The notes below the pieces were generated by a model. The model searched no databases. It was not told where the DNA came from and saw only the letters and a program-made list of their open reading frames with translations. A stretch of DNA of 64,000 bases from Leptospira ryugenii (GTDB taxonomy: Bacteria; Spirochaetota; Leptospiria; Leptospirales; Leptospiraceae): contig NZ_BFBB01000001.1 of NCBI RefSeq assembly GCF_003114855.1, forward strand, positions 1-64,000, read 5' to 3'. Made by a program: the position numbers and the translations under genes. Positions 1 to 8,349 of this stretch are shown here, in pieces (the first letter of the stretch is position 1; each line of letters starts with the position of its first letter).

Positions 1-210
1 GTCTGTCACGCTACGTTGTATATTGTAAATGAATATAGTTGGCTTTCGTTCCGAAAGCATGCCTCGGTTTTCAACCTTCGTCGTCTAGAAACAGTCCCCC
101 AGACTGTTTCTGTGTTGTCTGTTGTAAATGAATGGTTGGAAACAACTAAAGAAAAATGCCAGTTCGCTGGTTGATGAAGGAAAGCCTCACTTAACACGTG
201 GGGCTTTTTT
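1..210 (+). ncRNA. Candidate structured RNA (3' part), ending in a terminator
   Basis: No convincing protein is encoded here; instead short hairpins follow one another on the plus strand. They are a 7-bp stem with a TTC loop (42-58), GGTT-TTC-AACC (66-76), a 10-bp stem with a CCCCA loop (87-111), GTTG-GAAA-CAAC with a GNRA loop (135-146), CCAG-TTCG-CTGG with a UUCG loop (159-170), and a Rho-independent terminator (182-210). GNRA and UUCG tetraloops are typical of folded RNAs, so I infer the 3' part of a non-coding RNA or a long structured 3' UTR whose start lies left of the window. I could not match it to tmRNA, RNase P, SRP or 6S RNA by eye. The rest, 211-444, is AT-rich and shows nothing I can name. 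Confidence 0.45.
181..210 (+). terminator. Rho-independent terminator
   Basis: A 9-bp stem (AAGCCTCAC at 182-190 with GTGGGGCTT at 198-206, one G-U pair) and a 7-nt loop run into six T. It ends a rightward transcript that enters from before position 1. Confidence 0.75.
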
Positions 211-444
211 GTTTGTAGGCAATCTATTTCATTCCGAAAAAAATTGTGGTTAGTTTTGATGTGTTAAAATAGTTTACGCCAATTTATATCCAAAAATTTC
301 AATGGGAATTTTCAGACTGGACAAATTATTTTAAAGTACGCCCCTCGAAGGGTATACATGGTCCTAATGTATTGCCAATGCAAAGATTAGTAATAGCATT
401 GAAATGCATTATCACATAGCAGAACTGTGAAAACTTGGTTTATT

Positions 445-1272
445 TCAGTAATCCCATTCTCCAGTCTTTTTTAGTTTTGTATACGTTTCTAAATCTTCGT
501 CTGCAGCTTGTATCAATCCTAGTTTACGGCGTAGATTGGATCGCTCGTAATAAGGGTAAGGATTATTAGGTGAAGTTTCGATAGCCCTATTGCAGAAATC
601 AATAGCTTTTTTATCAGACAACATTCCATACACATAGCAAGTATTAGACAGTGTAGTTGCGTCTGAATCGCCACCTAATTTAAGAGCTGTATCTAGATCT
701 TTTTTTGCACCAATGTAATCATTCAAAGCCGATTTACAAATACCCCGATTGTTGTACATTATACTATTTGTAAGCGAGCGAAGGGCATTTGAATAATCTG
801 AGATGCACTGTTCGTATTTACCTAATTTGTAATGAATGCGACCGCGCCAATTATATGCTTCACCATAATCCGGCGCTATTTCCAAAGCTTCATTTGCATA
901 AGTCAAGGCTTTGTTGTGGTTTTTCTCTTTGTATGATTGTATCACTTGATCTAGCTTCAACATAGCAGAAGTAGGAACATTTTGATAATTTTTGTTTAAA
1001 TAACCGCCATAGAGACATCCTACTTTATCTTTGTAGCGCGCTTTGTACCATCTATCGGATATACCACTTATCAAATCGTAAGGTCCTTCACCGATGAGGG
1101 TCACTTTTTCAAATTGAGGAATCAATGTAATTTTTGGGAAAGTCTGTGAGCAATCTTCTCGAAGAAACAAGCCACCTTGTCCGACTACTTTTGCTTCACT
1201 GGGCAATTTTAAGGAAGGTGTAGATGCACAGTTAATGAAGAATGTAATGAGAATCAGTTTTAATAGTTTCAT
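445..1272 (-). CDS. Lipoprotein with SH3-like domain and TPR repeats
   Basis: 275 residues. A short hydrophobic signal ends in a lipobox-like FINC, so the mature protein is probably lipidated at Cys15 and exported. Residues about 27-95 (GGLFLREDCS…WYKARYKDKVGCLYGGYL) look like an SH3-type domain. From about residue 105, three to four TPR units follow (for example YGEAYNWRGRIHYKLGKYEQ). It is the last gene of a leftward operon with two ankyrin lipoproteins, 38 bp downstream of the nearer one. SH3 and TPR modules suggest a scaffolding or wall-contact role in the periplasm, but no specific function can be assigned. The domain calls are from motif appearance only. Confidence 0.8.
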   Translation of the reverse strand: MKLLKLILITFFINCASTPSLKLPSEAKVVGQGGLFLREDCSQTFPKITLIPQFEKVTLIGEGPYDLISGISDRWYKARYKDKVGCLYGGYLNKNYQNVPTSAMLKLDQVIQSYKEKNHNKALTYANEALEIAPDYGEAYNWRGRIHYKLGKYEQCISDYSNALRSLTNSIMYNNRGICKSALNDYIGAKKDLDTALKLGGDSDATTLSNTCYVYGMLSDKKAIDFCNRAIETSPNNPYPYYERSNLRRKLGLIQAADEDLETYTKLKKTGEWDY

Positions 1273-1310
1273 AGCTTGACCGCCTTTTCAATCTGTCAAA
1301 TAAGACTTTT

Positions 1311-2507
1311 TTAATTATGCATCCTTATGAGAGGCTGGTCCACAGGATTCTCTTTAATTTCTTGTGCTCCAGCAGTTTTCAACAAGGAAATTATCTTTTC
1401 GTGCTTATTTTTTTTTGCGAATGAGAGCGCATTCATATTATAAGTCGTTTTAGCGTTCACATTTGCTTTGGAAGCAATCAATAGCTCTACAATTTTTTGA
1501 TTTCCTTTTTGGACTGCAATCATCAATGGTGTATGGTTGAAACGATCGCCGGTATTTAGGTTTACCTTTTGCAGTATAAAGAATTCAGCAATTTCTTCAA
1601 AGTTCATTTCACATGAATATAGAAGAGGGGTTCTTCCAAAGCTATCTTTTTCTTCCAATGATATTCCTAGAGAAAATAAAAACTTAATTACATTAAGCCT
1701 ATTTTTAGCAATTGCGGAAAAAATCGAAGTTTGTCTGGAATAGGTGACTACATTTATATTTGCTTTGCCTTCAATTAGAATTTTTAGTATGTTCAGATTG
1801 CCCTTTTTCACGGCGTCAATCCATGGTGTTCTTCCAAATTTATCTCGAATTTCCAAATCTGCCTTTCCCTTCACTAGTTCAGAAATTATTTCTTCTTGTT
1901 CTCTATCTATCGCAAGGGTGAGTGCGGTCCATTCAAAATTACTCTTTCTATTCTTATCTGCCCCCAAAGATATCAATTCACGAACAGCCAATAATTTTCC
2001 ATTGTCAGCCGCAGCCATAAGTGGAGTGATACCAAATTTATCTTTCGCATTGATGTCTGCTCCATTATCCGCAAGTAATCTAACTGTTTTAGAGTGATTA
2101 TTTAAGGCAGCACAATACAAGGGCGAGATTTCTTCATAATTTTTTGCTTCCACATTTGCTTTTTCCGCCAATAAGATTTTAAGTATTTCGTCGCGACCGA
2201 AACATGCTGCTATAAAAAGTGCTGTCTCACCTGACTCGTTGACTTTTTCCAGATCAGGTTTGTATTTTAAAATCTCGGTTAGCATATCAACACGTACGTG
2301 CATTGTAGCTAGCATTAAAATCGTTATGCCATTTGCATCTTGGTGGTTGATATCAATGTCCTTTGATAAATTGTGTTTCAGAGTCTTGATGCTACCTAGA
2401 GGGATTGCACCTCTAACTGCATACTGAGCACACTTGGTGTTAAGGAATATGATAATTAGCATAAAAAAAATTTTATCGATGCTTAAGGATTTGATATTAG
2501 GCATCAT
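1311..2507 (-). CDS. Ankyrin-repeat lipoprotein (long)
   Basis: 398 residues. An N-terminal hydrophobic stretch ends in NTKC, a spirochaetal-type lipobox. The rest is about ten ankyrin repeats recognisable by the G-T/I-PLxxAxxxG pattern (GITPLMAAADNGKLLAVRELI, FGRTPWIDAVKKGNLNILKIL and others). The ATG lies inside the stop codon of the upstream ankyrin gene (ATGA, 2504-2507), so the two are probably translationally coupled. Ankyrin stacks bind proteins; exported bacterial ones often protect against or regulate a partner enzyme, but no partner is encoded beside it. The family call is firm and the role is unknown. Confidence 0.88.
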   Translation of the reverse strand: MMPNIKSLSIDKIFFMLIIIFLNTKCAQYAVRGAIPLGSIKTLKHNLSKDIDINHQDANGITILMLATMHVRVDMLTEILKYKPDLEKVNESGETALFIAACFGRDEILKILLAEKANVEAKNYEEISPLYCAALNNHSKTVRLLADNGADINAKDKFGITPLMAAADNGKLLAVRELISLGADKNRKSNFEWTALTLAIDREQEEIISELVKGKADLEIRDKFGRTPWIDAVKKGNLNILKILIEGKANINVVTYSRQTSIFSAIAKNRLNVIKFLFSLGISLEEKDSFGRTPLLYSCEMNFEEIAEFFILQKVNLNTGDRFNHTPLMIAVQKGNQKIVELLIASKANVNAKTTYNMNALSFAKKNKHEKIISLLKTAGAQEIKENPVDQPLIRMHN

Positions 2508-3238
2508 TTTTTCTGATTTCCTAAATACGAAGCTAGATATTTTAACATGTCAACCTCACCATAAAAAAGTAGATAAACGACGACATTCTGCTCAAGATTA
2601 TTTTTCAATGTTGGATCTGCTCCAGCATTCAAAAGCGTTTGGAAAATATCAAATCGTGCAGTCTCTACAGATATAAAAAGTGGAGATTCATTTTCTAGGT
2701 TAAATGTATTCAAGTTCGCATTTGCGTTGATCAGTCTGACCACTATGGGCAAAAACCCTCTTTTAACTGCGATTATCAGAGGAGTATTCATTTTATCATT
2801 CGCCAAATTCGGATTCGCTTTTTTTGAGAGCAATAGCTCGACAATTTTTAAATTTCCACTAAAGCTAGCAATATGTAGTGGGGAGGAACCGTTGTTATTT
2901 TTTAAATTTAAATTTGCATTCTTTTGGACAAGTAATTCTACGATCTCATGATATTCTTCCAAACATGCATAATGAAGTGCAGTATTGCCAGATTGATCCT
3001 GGATGTCTAGATTGGCATTTTGCGAAATAAGAAATTGAACAACGCTTTTGTAGCCATTTTTTGCTGCCAAAATCAAGGCTGTTTGGTTATGCGAAATTTT
3101 ATAGTCAATGTCAGGCTTATCAACAAGTAAAAGTTTCATTCTTTCCAACTTTCCTTTTGAGGCAGCATTGACAAATTGTTTGCTCGCGCAGTGAAACGTA
3201 CTGAGGATTAAGATTGCTAAAATATGTTTCATTTGCAT
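2504..3238 (-). CDS. Ankyrin-repeat lipoprotein (short)
   Basis: 244 residues, first gene of the leftward lipoprotein operon. The signal peptide ends in STFHC, giving predicted lipidation at Cys17. Six ankyrin repeats follow (NQTALILAAKNGYKSVVQFLI, GNTALHYACLEEYHEIVELLV, GSSPLHIASFSGNLKIVELLL). It overlaps the next gene by four bases. It is a paralogue of that gene, so the pair probably arose by tandem duplication. A small hairpin (3255-3277) lies just upstream in the leader. The function is not known beyond protein binding. Confidence 0.88.
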   Translation of the reverse strand: MQMKHILAILILSTFHCASKQFVNAASKGKLERMKLLLVDKPDIDYKISHNQTALILAAKNGYKSVVQFLISQNANLDIQDQSGNTALHYACLEEYHEIVELLVQKNANLNLKNNNGSSPLHIASFSGNLKIVELLLSKKANPNLANDKMNTPLIIAVKRGFLPIVVRLINANANLNTFNLENESPLFISVETARFDIFQTLLNAGADPTLKNNLEQNVVVYLLFYGEVDMLKYLASYLGNQKK

Positions 3239-3728
3239 CTGGGTTACCCTGTAGAATGAGAGCGCCTATCTCTCATTTTACTTCAGTTTAATTTGGACTA
3301 AATATTTTGCACATAATATTTTGAATCCAACTATTAACACGATTTTTTTTGCGAATGAGATGGATTGCCAACTATCAACAAGACAGTGTCCTTTATTGGA
3401 AACCATTCCGTAAAATGGCGAATCAATTTACATATAAAATCAAAATAAAGGCAGTGAATATATCTAGGAAGGAAACATTTTTCAAGTAAGGCTATGCTTT
3501 TATGTCTAATATTTGAAAAACGAGTAAAGGTTTAATTGATGTATTAAAAACATAAGAAGTGCGAATAAAACGAAAGATAGTTGGTCCCTTAGAAAATAGA
3601 AGAGATCACTTATCTGTTAGAGCATCCGATATCCTTCCGCCCATACAAACCAGCCTAACTTTTACAACAATGCTTGGAGACGATGGCGATCTTTATACCA
3701 AAGACCTTTAGAATTAAGTATCCTTTTT
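3239..3728. other. 490-bp intergenic region with short repeats
   Basis: No coding sequence is supported. It holds a perfect 8-bp inverted repeat, AATGAGAG/CTCTCATT (3255-3262 and 3270-3277), in the probable leader of the ankyrin operon. At about 3343-3360 a T-run followed by GCGAATGAGA repeats a stretch found inside the long ankyrin gene (about 1410-1427). The 12-mer GAATGAGAGCGC occurs at 3254-3265 and about 1420-1431. This may be a trace of a decayed third ankyrin copy or only a short dispersed word. Confidence 0.4.
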
Positions 3729-4577
3729 TTATCTTTTGAGCATCGTTTTTTCGATGACGGCTACTGTTAATACGAAATTTAAAAAAATAGACCAGGCTAG
3801 TTTCACATCCAATTTAGTGACCTTCATCAATAGATCTGAGTCAAGATGGATTAGTTTTGCGCCTTCGCTTCCGGCCCGTGCACTTAGATAGTGCCCTTTA
3901 TTTCCTGCTTTTCTTAAAAAACCAAAAAGGGCACCTGGTTGCAAAGCTATGACTTGGTGTTCTTGGTTTGGATTTTCACTATCTCGGACATATTGTAACA
4001 CAGTACCTTCTATCAACATATAGATATCCGAGTCATCTAGATTGTCATCTTGAAAGATACTTTCATTTGCATAGGCTGTTCGGTTGCGTAATTTATAAAT
4101 GTAATTACTGATTGCTAAGTTTCTTTCCCGAATGGCTTTAAACTGATTTTCTGATCCCTCACCAAATAGTTCATTAAAATCTACGGGTCGATCAGGATAG
4201 ACCAAATCAGAACTTGGAATGGCTTCTAGTTTTTGTAAACTTGATTGTAAAACCTGAGCCAGAAATTTCTCATCGGAAAGCAAACTCTTTTGGAAGACGT
4301 CTTCCGTTAAAAACAAAACATATGTTCCATCTATATCCGCTTGGAAAGTCATGAGCCTACTTTTGGAAATTAATCCCGCCAGACCAAAGAACATTCCTTT
4401 TTCATAAAATTCCTGTGCGGATTTGACACCATCAAAATTTGGAACATTTCTCACGCGACCTTTGAGAACTAAACCAACACCAATGTCTGTAGATTCGCCA
4501 GAGGTAAGAATGGCCTCCCCAGCTTGGTATTGTTTTCCCACAAGATTCATAGAATGAAGATCTTCAAAAAAGCTCAT
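3729..4577 (-). CDS. Protein with two cyclic-nucleotide-binding-like domains
   Basis: Two cNMP-binding beta-roll domains are visible, at roughly residues 10-110 (GEAILTSGESTDIGVGLVLKGRV…GMFFGLAGL) and 165-265 (SDIYMLIEGTVLQYV…PGALFGFLRKAG). There is no helix-turn-helix, so this is not a Crp-type regulator. The phosphate-binding cassette is weak: FGLAGL lacks the usual Glu in domain 1, and domain 2 lacks both the Glu and Arg. Ligand binding is therefore doubtful. I chose the ATG at 4577 because AAGG sits 7 nt upstream; the frame is open to 4616. No domain partner is adjacent. It may be a cAMP-responsive scaffold or a degenerate sensor. Confidence 0.75.
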   Translation of the reverse strand: MSFFEDLHSMNLVGKQYQAGEAILTSGESTDIGVGLVLKGRVRNVPNFDGVKSAQEFYEKGMFFGLAGLISKSRLMTFQADIDGTYVLFLTEDVFQKSLLSDEKFLAQVLQSSLQKLEAIPSSDLVYPDRPVDFNELFGEGSENQFKAIRERNLAISNYIYKLRNRTAYANESIFQDDNLDDSDIYMLIEGTVLQYVRDSENPNQEHQVIALQPGALFGFLRKAGNKGHYLSARAGSEGAKLIHLDSDLLMKVTKLDVKLAWSIFLNFVLTVAVIEKTMLKR

Positions 4578-4790
4578 AATCATACCTTGATTGAATATAG
4601 GAATCGTTTCTATCAAAAAAATTATCGAACCTAAAGTTGTAGACTCCGAATCAGATCCGTTGGCTTTCGCACAATCTAACCAAACTGTTCCAGTGATTAC
4701 CCAGAAACGCTCATCCTTGAGAGAGAGAATTGTTCGGGATCATGTTATGGTACTGTATCATGAAGAGGAAAATAAGAATGAGGGACTGGC

Positions 4791-5177
4791 TTATCGTTTC
4801 GAACTGATTTTACTTGGGTCAGGTGGTGGGCAGCAGATTGCTACCATCTCCTCTAAATGGTTTACTATCATTTTGAATCTTTCTACTGCGCGGCTAGGAT
4901 CCAATTGATAAAAAACATGCTTTCCTTGCTTTTCTCGAATGAGAATGCCCACTTCTTGTAAAATTCCTAAATGCCTTGAGATGACCGAGCGATCTAGGTT
5001 CATCCCTTCGCTTAGCTCAGAGATGTCAGCCTTTCCATGGCGGATGACTTGTTTCAAAACTTCAACGCGGCTAGGTTCTGAGAGAGCTGTCAGAAATTTT
5101 GAATCCAAGACCTGATTTAAGGAGTCAATCGCTAGATCTCTACGTTTTTCAGAATTGGATTTGCTTCGAGAAGTCAT
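4791..5177 (-). CDS. ArsR/SmtB-family transcriptional repressor
   Basis: 128 residues with a winged helix typical of ArsR: FLTALSEPSRVEVLKQVIRHGKADISELSEGMNLDRS begins the fold, then the recognition helix SVISRHLGILQEVG and the wing REKQGKHVFYQLD. The ELCVCD-type metal box is absent; a CC pair occurs near the C-terminus (AICCPPP), so a thiol or metal signal is possible but unproven. It is divergent from a small membrane protein, with a perfect 14-bp palindrome between them, which suggests it represses that gene and perhaps itself. Confidence 0.88.
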   Translation of the reverse strand: MTSRSKSNSEKRRDLAIDSLNQVLDSKFLTALSEPSRVEVLKQVIRHGKADISELSEGMNLDRSVISRHLGILQEVGILIREKQGKHVFYQLDPSRAVERFKMIVNHLEEMVAICCPPPDPSKISSKR

Positions 5178-5232
5178 CTACGATTAGCTTGAGAACCAAA
5201 TCCAGCGAGTCCACCTTTTTTCGTTTTTAAAA

Positions 5233-5283
5233 TTGACATAGGTTCTTTCATTTATATATGTGTATTTAAGTGCATATATGCAC
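5233..5283 (+). promoter_or_regulatory. Promoter and ArsR-type operator for the membrane protein
   Basis: A consensus -35 TTGACA (5233-5238) is followed after 16 bp by TATATG (5255-5260). The perfect palindrome GTGCATATATGCAC (5270-5283) covers the expected transcription start, and a looser half-site ATATATGTGTAT overlaps the -10. A ribosome-binding AAGGAG follows. A repressor bound here would block initiation; the adjacent ArsR protein is the obvious candidate. Confidence 0.7.
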
Positions 5284-5297
5284 ATAAGGAGTTAGGA

Positions 5298-5861
5298 ATG
5301 ACAATTGTAAATTTGAGTCTAGTATTTCTCATATTGTTTTCGTGCTTGGCCTTCGTGGATGGTATTTATCTTCATTTGTGGAAGTATAAATTATACAAAT
5401 ATAGAGAGACAATCTTTGAGCATCTTTTGCATACTCTACGAGCCTTTCTTTTTCCATTTCAATTGGTTGGATTGTTTCTTTTTGATATTCAAGGTTGGTT
5501 ATTCGGTATAGTACTCCTAGTTGCCATAGCTGATCTCGGTATTCAAATTATCGATATGTGGGTAGAGAAAGGTGCGCGTGTTCGCTTTGGAGGATTAAGC
5601 TCGGCTGAATATATCCTACATGTGACTCTAACCTCTTTACATACCTCCATGCTTTTGTTATATTTGATTAGCAAACCAAATGCCTCAAATTTTCTCGGTA
5701 AGACGCAGATTGTCTTTGCAGAGCAATGGAATTCGATTGTCGCGAGTAACCTTTTGCCTGGTGCTATTCTCGTAGCATTGCTTCATTTGATTTTGTGCCA
5801 CCCATACTTTCGAGATCATCAGGATCATTATGCCGACTCTCCATCGATGAATATGAATTAA
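5298..5861 (+). CDS. Small integral membrane protein under ArsR control
   Basis: 187 residues, with ATG at 5298 preceded by AAGGAG. Hydrophobicity suggests four to five membrane spans (about residues 1-20, 48-70, 70-88, 108-125, 150-168), the N-terminal one reading as an uncleaved signal anchor. HLWKYKLYKY near the first span and HPYFRDHQDHYAD near the C-terminus are His- and Asp-rich and could bind metal. I do not recognise the family. Control by a divergent ArsR repressor suggests induction by a metal, thiol or oxidative signal. Confidence 0.8.
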   Translation: MTIVNLSLVFLILFSCLAFVDGIYLHLWKYKLYKYRETIFEHLLHTLRAFLFPFQLVGLFLFDIQGWLFGIVLLVAIADLGIQIIDMWVEKGARVRFGGLSSAEYILHVTLTSLHTSMLLLYLISKPNASNFLGKTQIVFAEQWNSIVASNLLPGAILVALLHLILCHPYFRDHQDHYADSPSMNMN

Positions 5862-6124
5862 ATTGTAAAAAAGACGGGCGTTCCTGTGAGGGTATAGGCA
5901 TTTAAGCAATGGCAAAGCATATAACAAAGAAATGAAGTTCTACTGATGCACAACAAATTCCAGTTTGCCGAGGCATTCAAAACAAAGTTCTTTTTTGAAA
6001 GGGAAGGAATTCCTTCCTCGCCCTTCCATTTCATACATTTGCATAAATGAAAGGAATTGACTCGTTTCACCAAACAATAAATAACGAGATGGAAATGTAG
6101 GAACAATCCCTACGGGAAGGGTAC
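5862..6124. promoter_or_regulatory. Leader of the chemotaxis operon with a 16-bp palindrome
   Basis: The region between the membrane-protein gene and cheR contains the perfect palindrome GGAAGGAATTCCTTCC (6002-6017). A weaker inverted repeat TTTCAT/ATGAAA follows at about 6029-6052. A possible promoter is TTGACT (6057-6062) with TAAATA about 15 bp later. The palindrome could be an operator or a transcript hairpin. No gene is seen. Confidence 0.4.
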
Positions 6125-7351
6125 GTGAATTTTTCTATCTTAGAGTATTCTAATTCACTCCGAGCCTTTCTGGAAAGATATAGCGGTTTGGCTTCTCAGC
6201 ACAATGAGAAATGGGAAACATTTTTAGGTTCCCATCCCCAATCAGACTTGTCCTCGTACTTAGAAGAGATAACACGTTTCGATTGGGAATCAAAAGATCT
6301 ACCTAAAGTTTCCTCTGCATTGCAGTCCTTTTTGCAAAAAATTTATCACTTTCTCAATATTTCAGAAACCTACTTCTACCGCGATCCAGAGCAATTGGAT
6401 ACAATCATCGAAGATGTGGTCGTTCCACAAATCGCCAGTTATCCGAAAAAACACTTTAAAGTATGGAGTGCTGGTTGTTCCAGAGGGGAAGAGGTGTATA
6501 CGCTTGCTATTCTATTGCAAAATCTAAAATTATCTCGCTTTCCCACATTTTCCTTTGAAGTCTTTGGGACGGATATCCAATCCAAATCAATCGAATGGGC
6601 AAAATTAGGTCGTTACGAAAAATATTCCGTGCGAGCCGATCTTCCCAACTCTTTTCTTCGCTTTTTGGATATGTCTTCAGGAAAGGTGGAGGTAAGCCCA
6701 GAAATCCGAAATCTTGTCCGATTTGAAGTAAGGAATTTGCTGGAGAAACCAAACGATTACCAACACATGATTGTTTGTCGAAATGTCTTGATTTATGTCA
6801 CAGAGAGTCAAAAGTCCCAAATCCTTGAAAATTTCCAAAAGGCTTTGGTTCCAGGGGGAATATTACTGACGGGTCATTCAGAATTGAGTTCCCTTGTTCC
6901 TCCATACTTTCGCATTTTCCATATTCCCAAAAAAACTAGTTATTACCTGTCCCTTCCTGCTACCGAAATAGAAAACTCGGATATGGCTATGGAAGGGGAG
7001 AAAAGACCTAAGCCCAAAGAAGAAGATACTAAAATTCCAACCAAATTCGAGTTTGATGGCGAAAGAATGGAAAAAAGCTACGAAGAAGAGGTGGTTTTGA
7101 TAGAATCTGCAGATCGTTATATGGAACAAATCCAAAAATGGAAAGAACTTATTTATATGGATCCAGAGCACCTAGAAGCTTACTATGAGCTTTCGTCTCT
7201 TTATTGGGAAATGGGGGAAAGATCACAGGCCAAAACCTATCAGTCAAGAGCCCAGGTCCTAATCAAGAATGACCCACAAATCGTCGATATTTGGAAAAGC
7301 ACCAAAGGATGGAAGCAGGAATGGGAAGCATTTTTCAACGAAACGCTATAG
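6125..7351 (+). CDS. cheR: CheR-type chemoreceptor methyltransferase with TPR-like tail
   Basis: 408 residues. CheR transfers methyl groups from SAM to glutamates of chemoreceptors. The family signature ETYFYRDP is at residues 81-88, the SAM-binding motif WSAGCSRGEE at 114-123, and the catalytic-domain motif VCRNVLIYV near 220. The C-terminal 120 residues are an added segment: a charged linker, then a TPR-like hairpin (about 332-385, YYELSSLYWEMGERSQAKTY), which in some CheR proteins binds receptors or partners. It is the first gene of the seven-gene che operon and overlaps the next frame by about 30 bases. Neither receptor here ends in an NWETF-like tether, so this tail may serve in targeting. 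Confidence 0.93.
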   Translation: MNFSILEYSNSLRAFLERYSGLASQHNEKWETFLGSHPQSDLSSYLEEITRFDWESKDLPKVSSALQSFLQKIYHFLNISETYFYRDPEQLDTIIEDVVVPQIASYPKKHFKVWSAGCSRGEEVYTLAILLQNLKLSRFPTFSFEVFGTDIQSKSIEWAKLGRYEKYSVRADLPNSFLRFLDMSSGKVEVSPEIRNLVRFEVRNLLEKPNDYQHMIVCRNVLIYVTESQKSQILENFQKALVPGGILLTGHSELSSLVPPYFRIFHIPKKTSYYLSLPATEIENSDMAMEGEKRPKPKEEDTKIPTKFEFDGERMEKSYEEEVVLIESADRYMEQIQKWKELIYMDPEHLEAYYELSSLYWEMGERSQAKTYQSRAQVLIKNDPQIVDIWKSTKGWKQEWEAFFNETL

Positions 7352-8349
7352 ATTCTCAATGGATTCTCTTCCGAATCCATGATAGGCGTTTTGCCATTGA
7401 AGCAAAGATAGTGAAAGAGATCCTATCTATCGTGCCCTTCAATCCTAGTTTTTTGGGAGGTCCGGGCTTTTTTGCTACTTTCCCTCTACGTGGAAATTTG
7501 GTGTATGCGTTTGATTTACGCTACTATTGGGGCGAACAAGCGGCTCCGTATTCGGCCCAGGACAATCTTTTGCTTCTGCAAAATCACATTGCCATCCCCA
7601 TCCAAGAAGTATTAGAAATTTCTGAATTGGACTCTCTATCAAATGCAAATGATCCTTCATCAAACTATCATTTGGTGCGGATGGAAATGGTCTATAATGA
7701 ACATGTCATTACACTCTTAGATACTGAGTCTTTGCTTAAGATATCGATTGAGACGCAAACTGAGTCATCTGCTTCAAACACCAAAGAAAAATTACATTGG
7801 TTTGAGGTGACTACTTCATTATATACAGATATCGATAAAGAAACCTTGCTAAGGCGAAAAAATGCTTATGAGAGAATTGAGACCGAATCGGAAAGCAGTT
7901 CTTTTGTCTCCTTGGTTGTTTTGGAATCTGTAAATGAAAAGTTCTGCCTGCCTGTAGAACAAATTTTGGAGTTTGCCGAACCTGGTCAAATCACTCCAAT
8001 ACCTGGCGCAAAACCAGAATTACATGGTTGTATGAATCTTCGCGGAGAAGTGATCCCGGTTTTATCCCTTGCCGCATTAATGGGTAAACCTAGAAAGTAT
8101 TCTTTCGCAGAAGGTAAAGTAATTTTAGTCAAAGATGAAACCTTTCCAATTGGCATTTTAGTCGATGAACTTCTGGATATTGTTAACCGACGAACATCGG
8201 AGAAAATCATGAATAGTCACAATTCTAAATTCAATTTGGAAACTCTTTCCGGTTCCTTCATTGAGGCATCCTTCCCTGAACAGGAAGGTGGACATCTAAA
8301 TCAATTAAGTCTCGAATCTATTTTTACTAAGGCAAAGTCGGCATTATAA
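7321..8349 (+). CDS. CheW-like coupling protein with two CheW domains
   Basis: About 342 residues from the ATG at 7321 (the frame is open from 7291; GGAAG lies upstream of 7321). Two CheW-fold units are visible: residues about 8-140 ([24 protein letters not shown]) and about 190-320 ([26 protein letters not shown]…[15 protein letters not shown]). The second keeps the core NLRGxVIPV motif; the first has [11 protein letters not shown]. CheW links chemoreceptors to CheA. A double-domain version could bridge two receptor or kinase units in the array. It overlaps cheR and shares one base with the next gene (TAATG), so expression is tightly coupled. Confidence 0.88.
   Translation: MGSIFQRNAIDSQWILFRIHDRRFAIEAKIVKEILSIVPFNPSFLGGPGFFATFPLRGNLVYAFDLRYYWGEQAAPYSAQDNLLLLQNHIAIPIQEVLEISELDSLSNANDPSSNYHLVRMEMVYNEHVITLLDTESLLKISIETQTESSASNTKEKLHWFEVTTSLYTDIDKETLLRRKNAYERIETESESSSFVSLVVLESVNEKFCLPVEQILEFAEPGQITPIPGAKPELHGCMNLRGEVIPVLSLAALMGKPRKYSFAEGKVILVKDETFPIGILVDELLDIVNRRTSEKIMNSHNSKFNLETLSGSFIEASFPEQEGGHLNQLSLESIFTKAKSAL

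Noticed and set aside
6..197. 63-codon leftward open frame over the hairpin region
   Set aside because: It overlaps several strong stems and a terminator, has no family signature, and is better explained as structured RNA on the plus strand.
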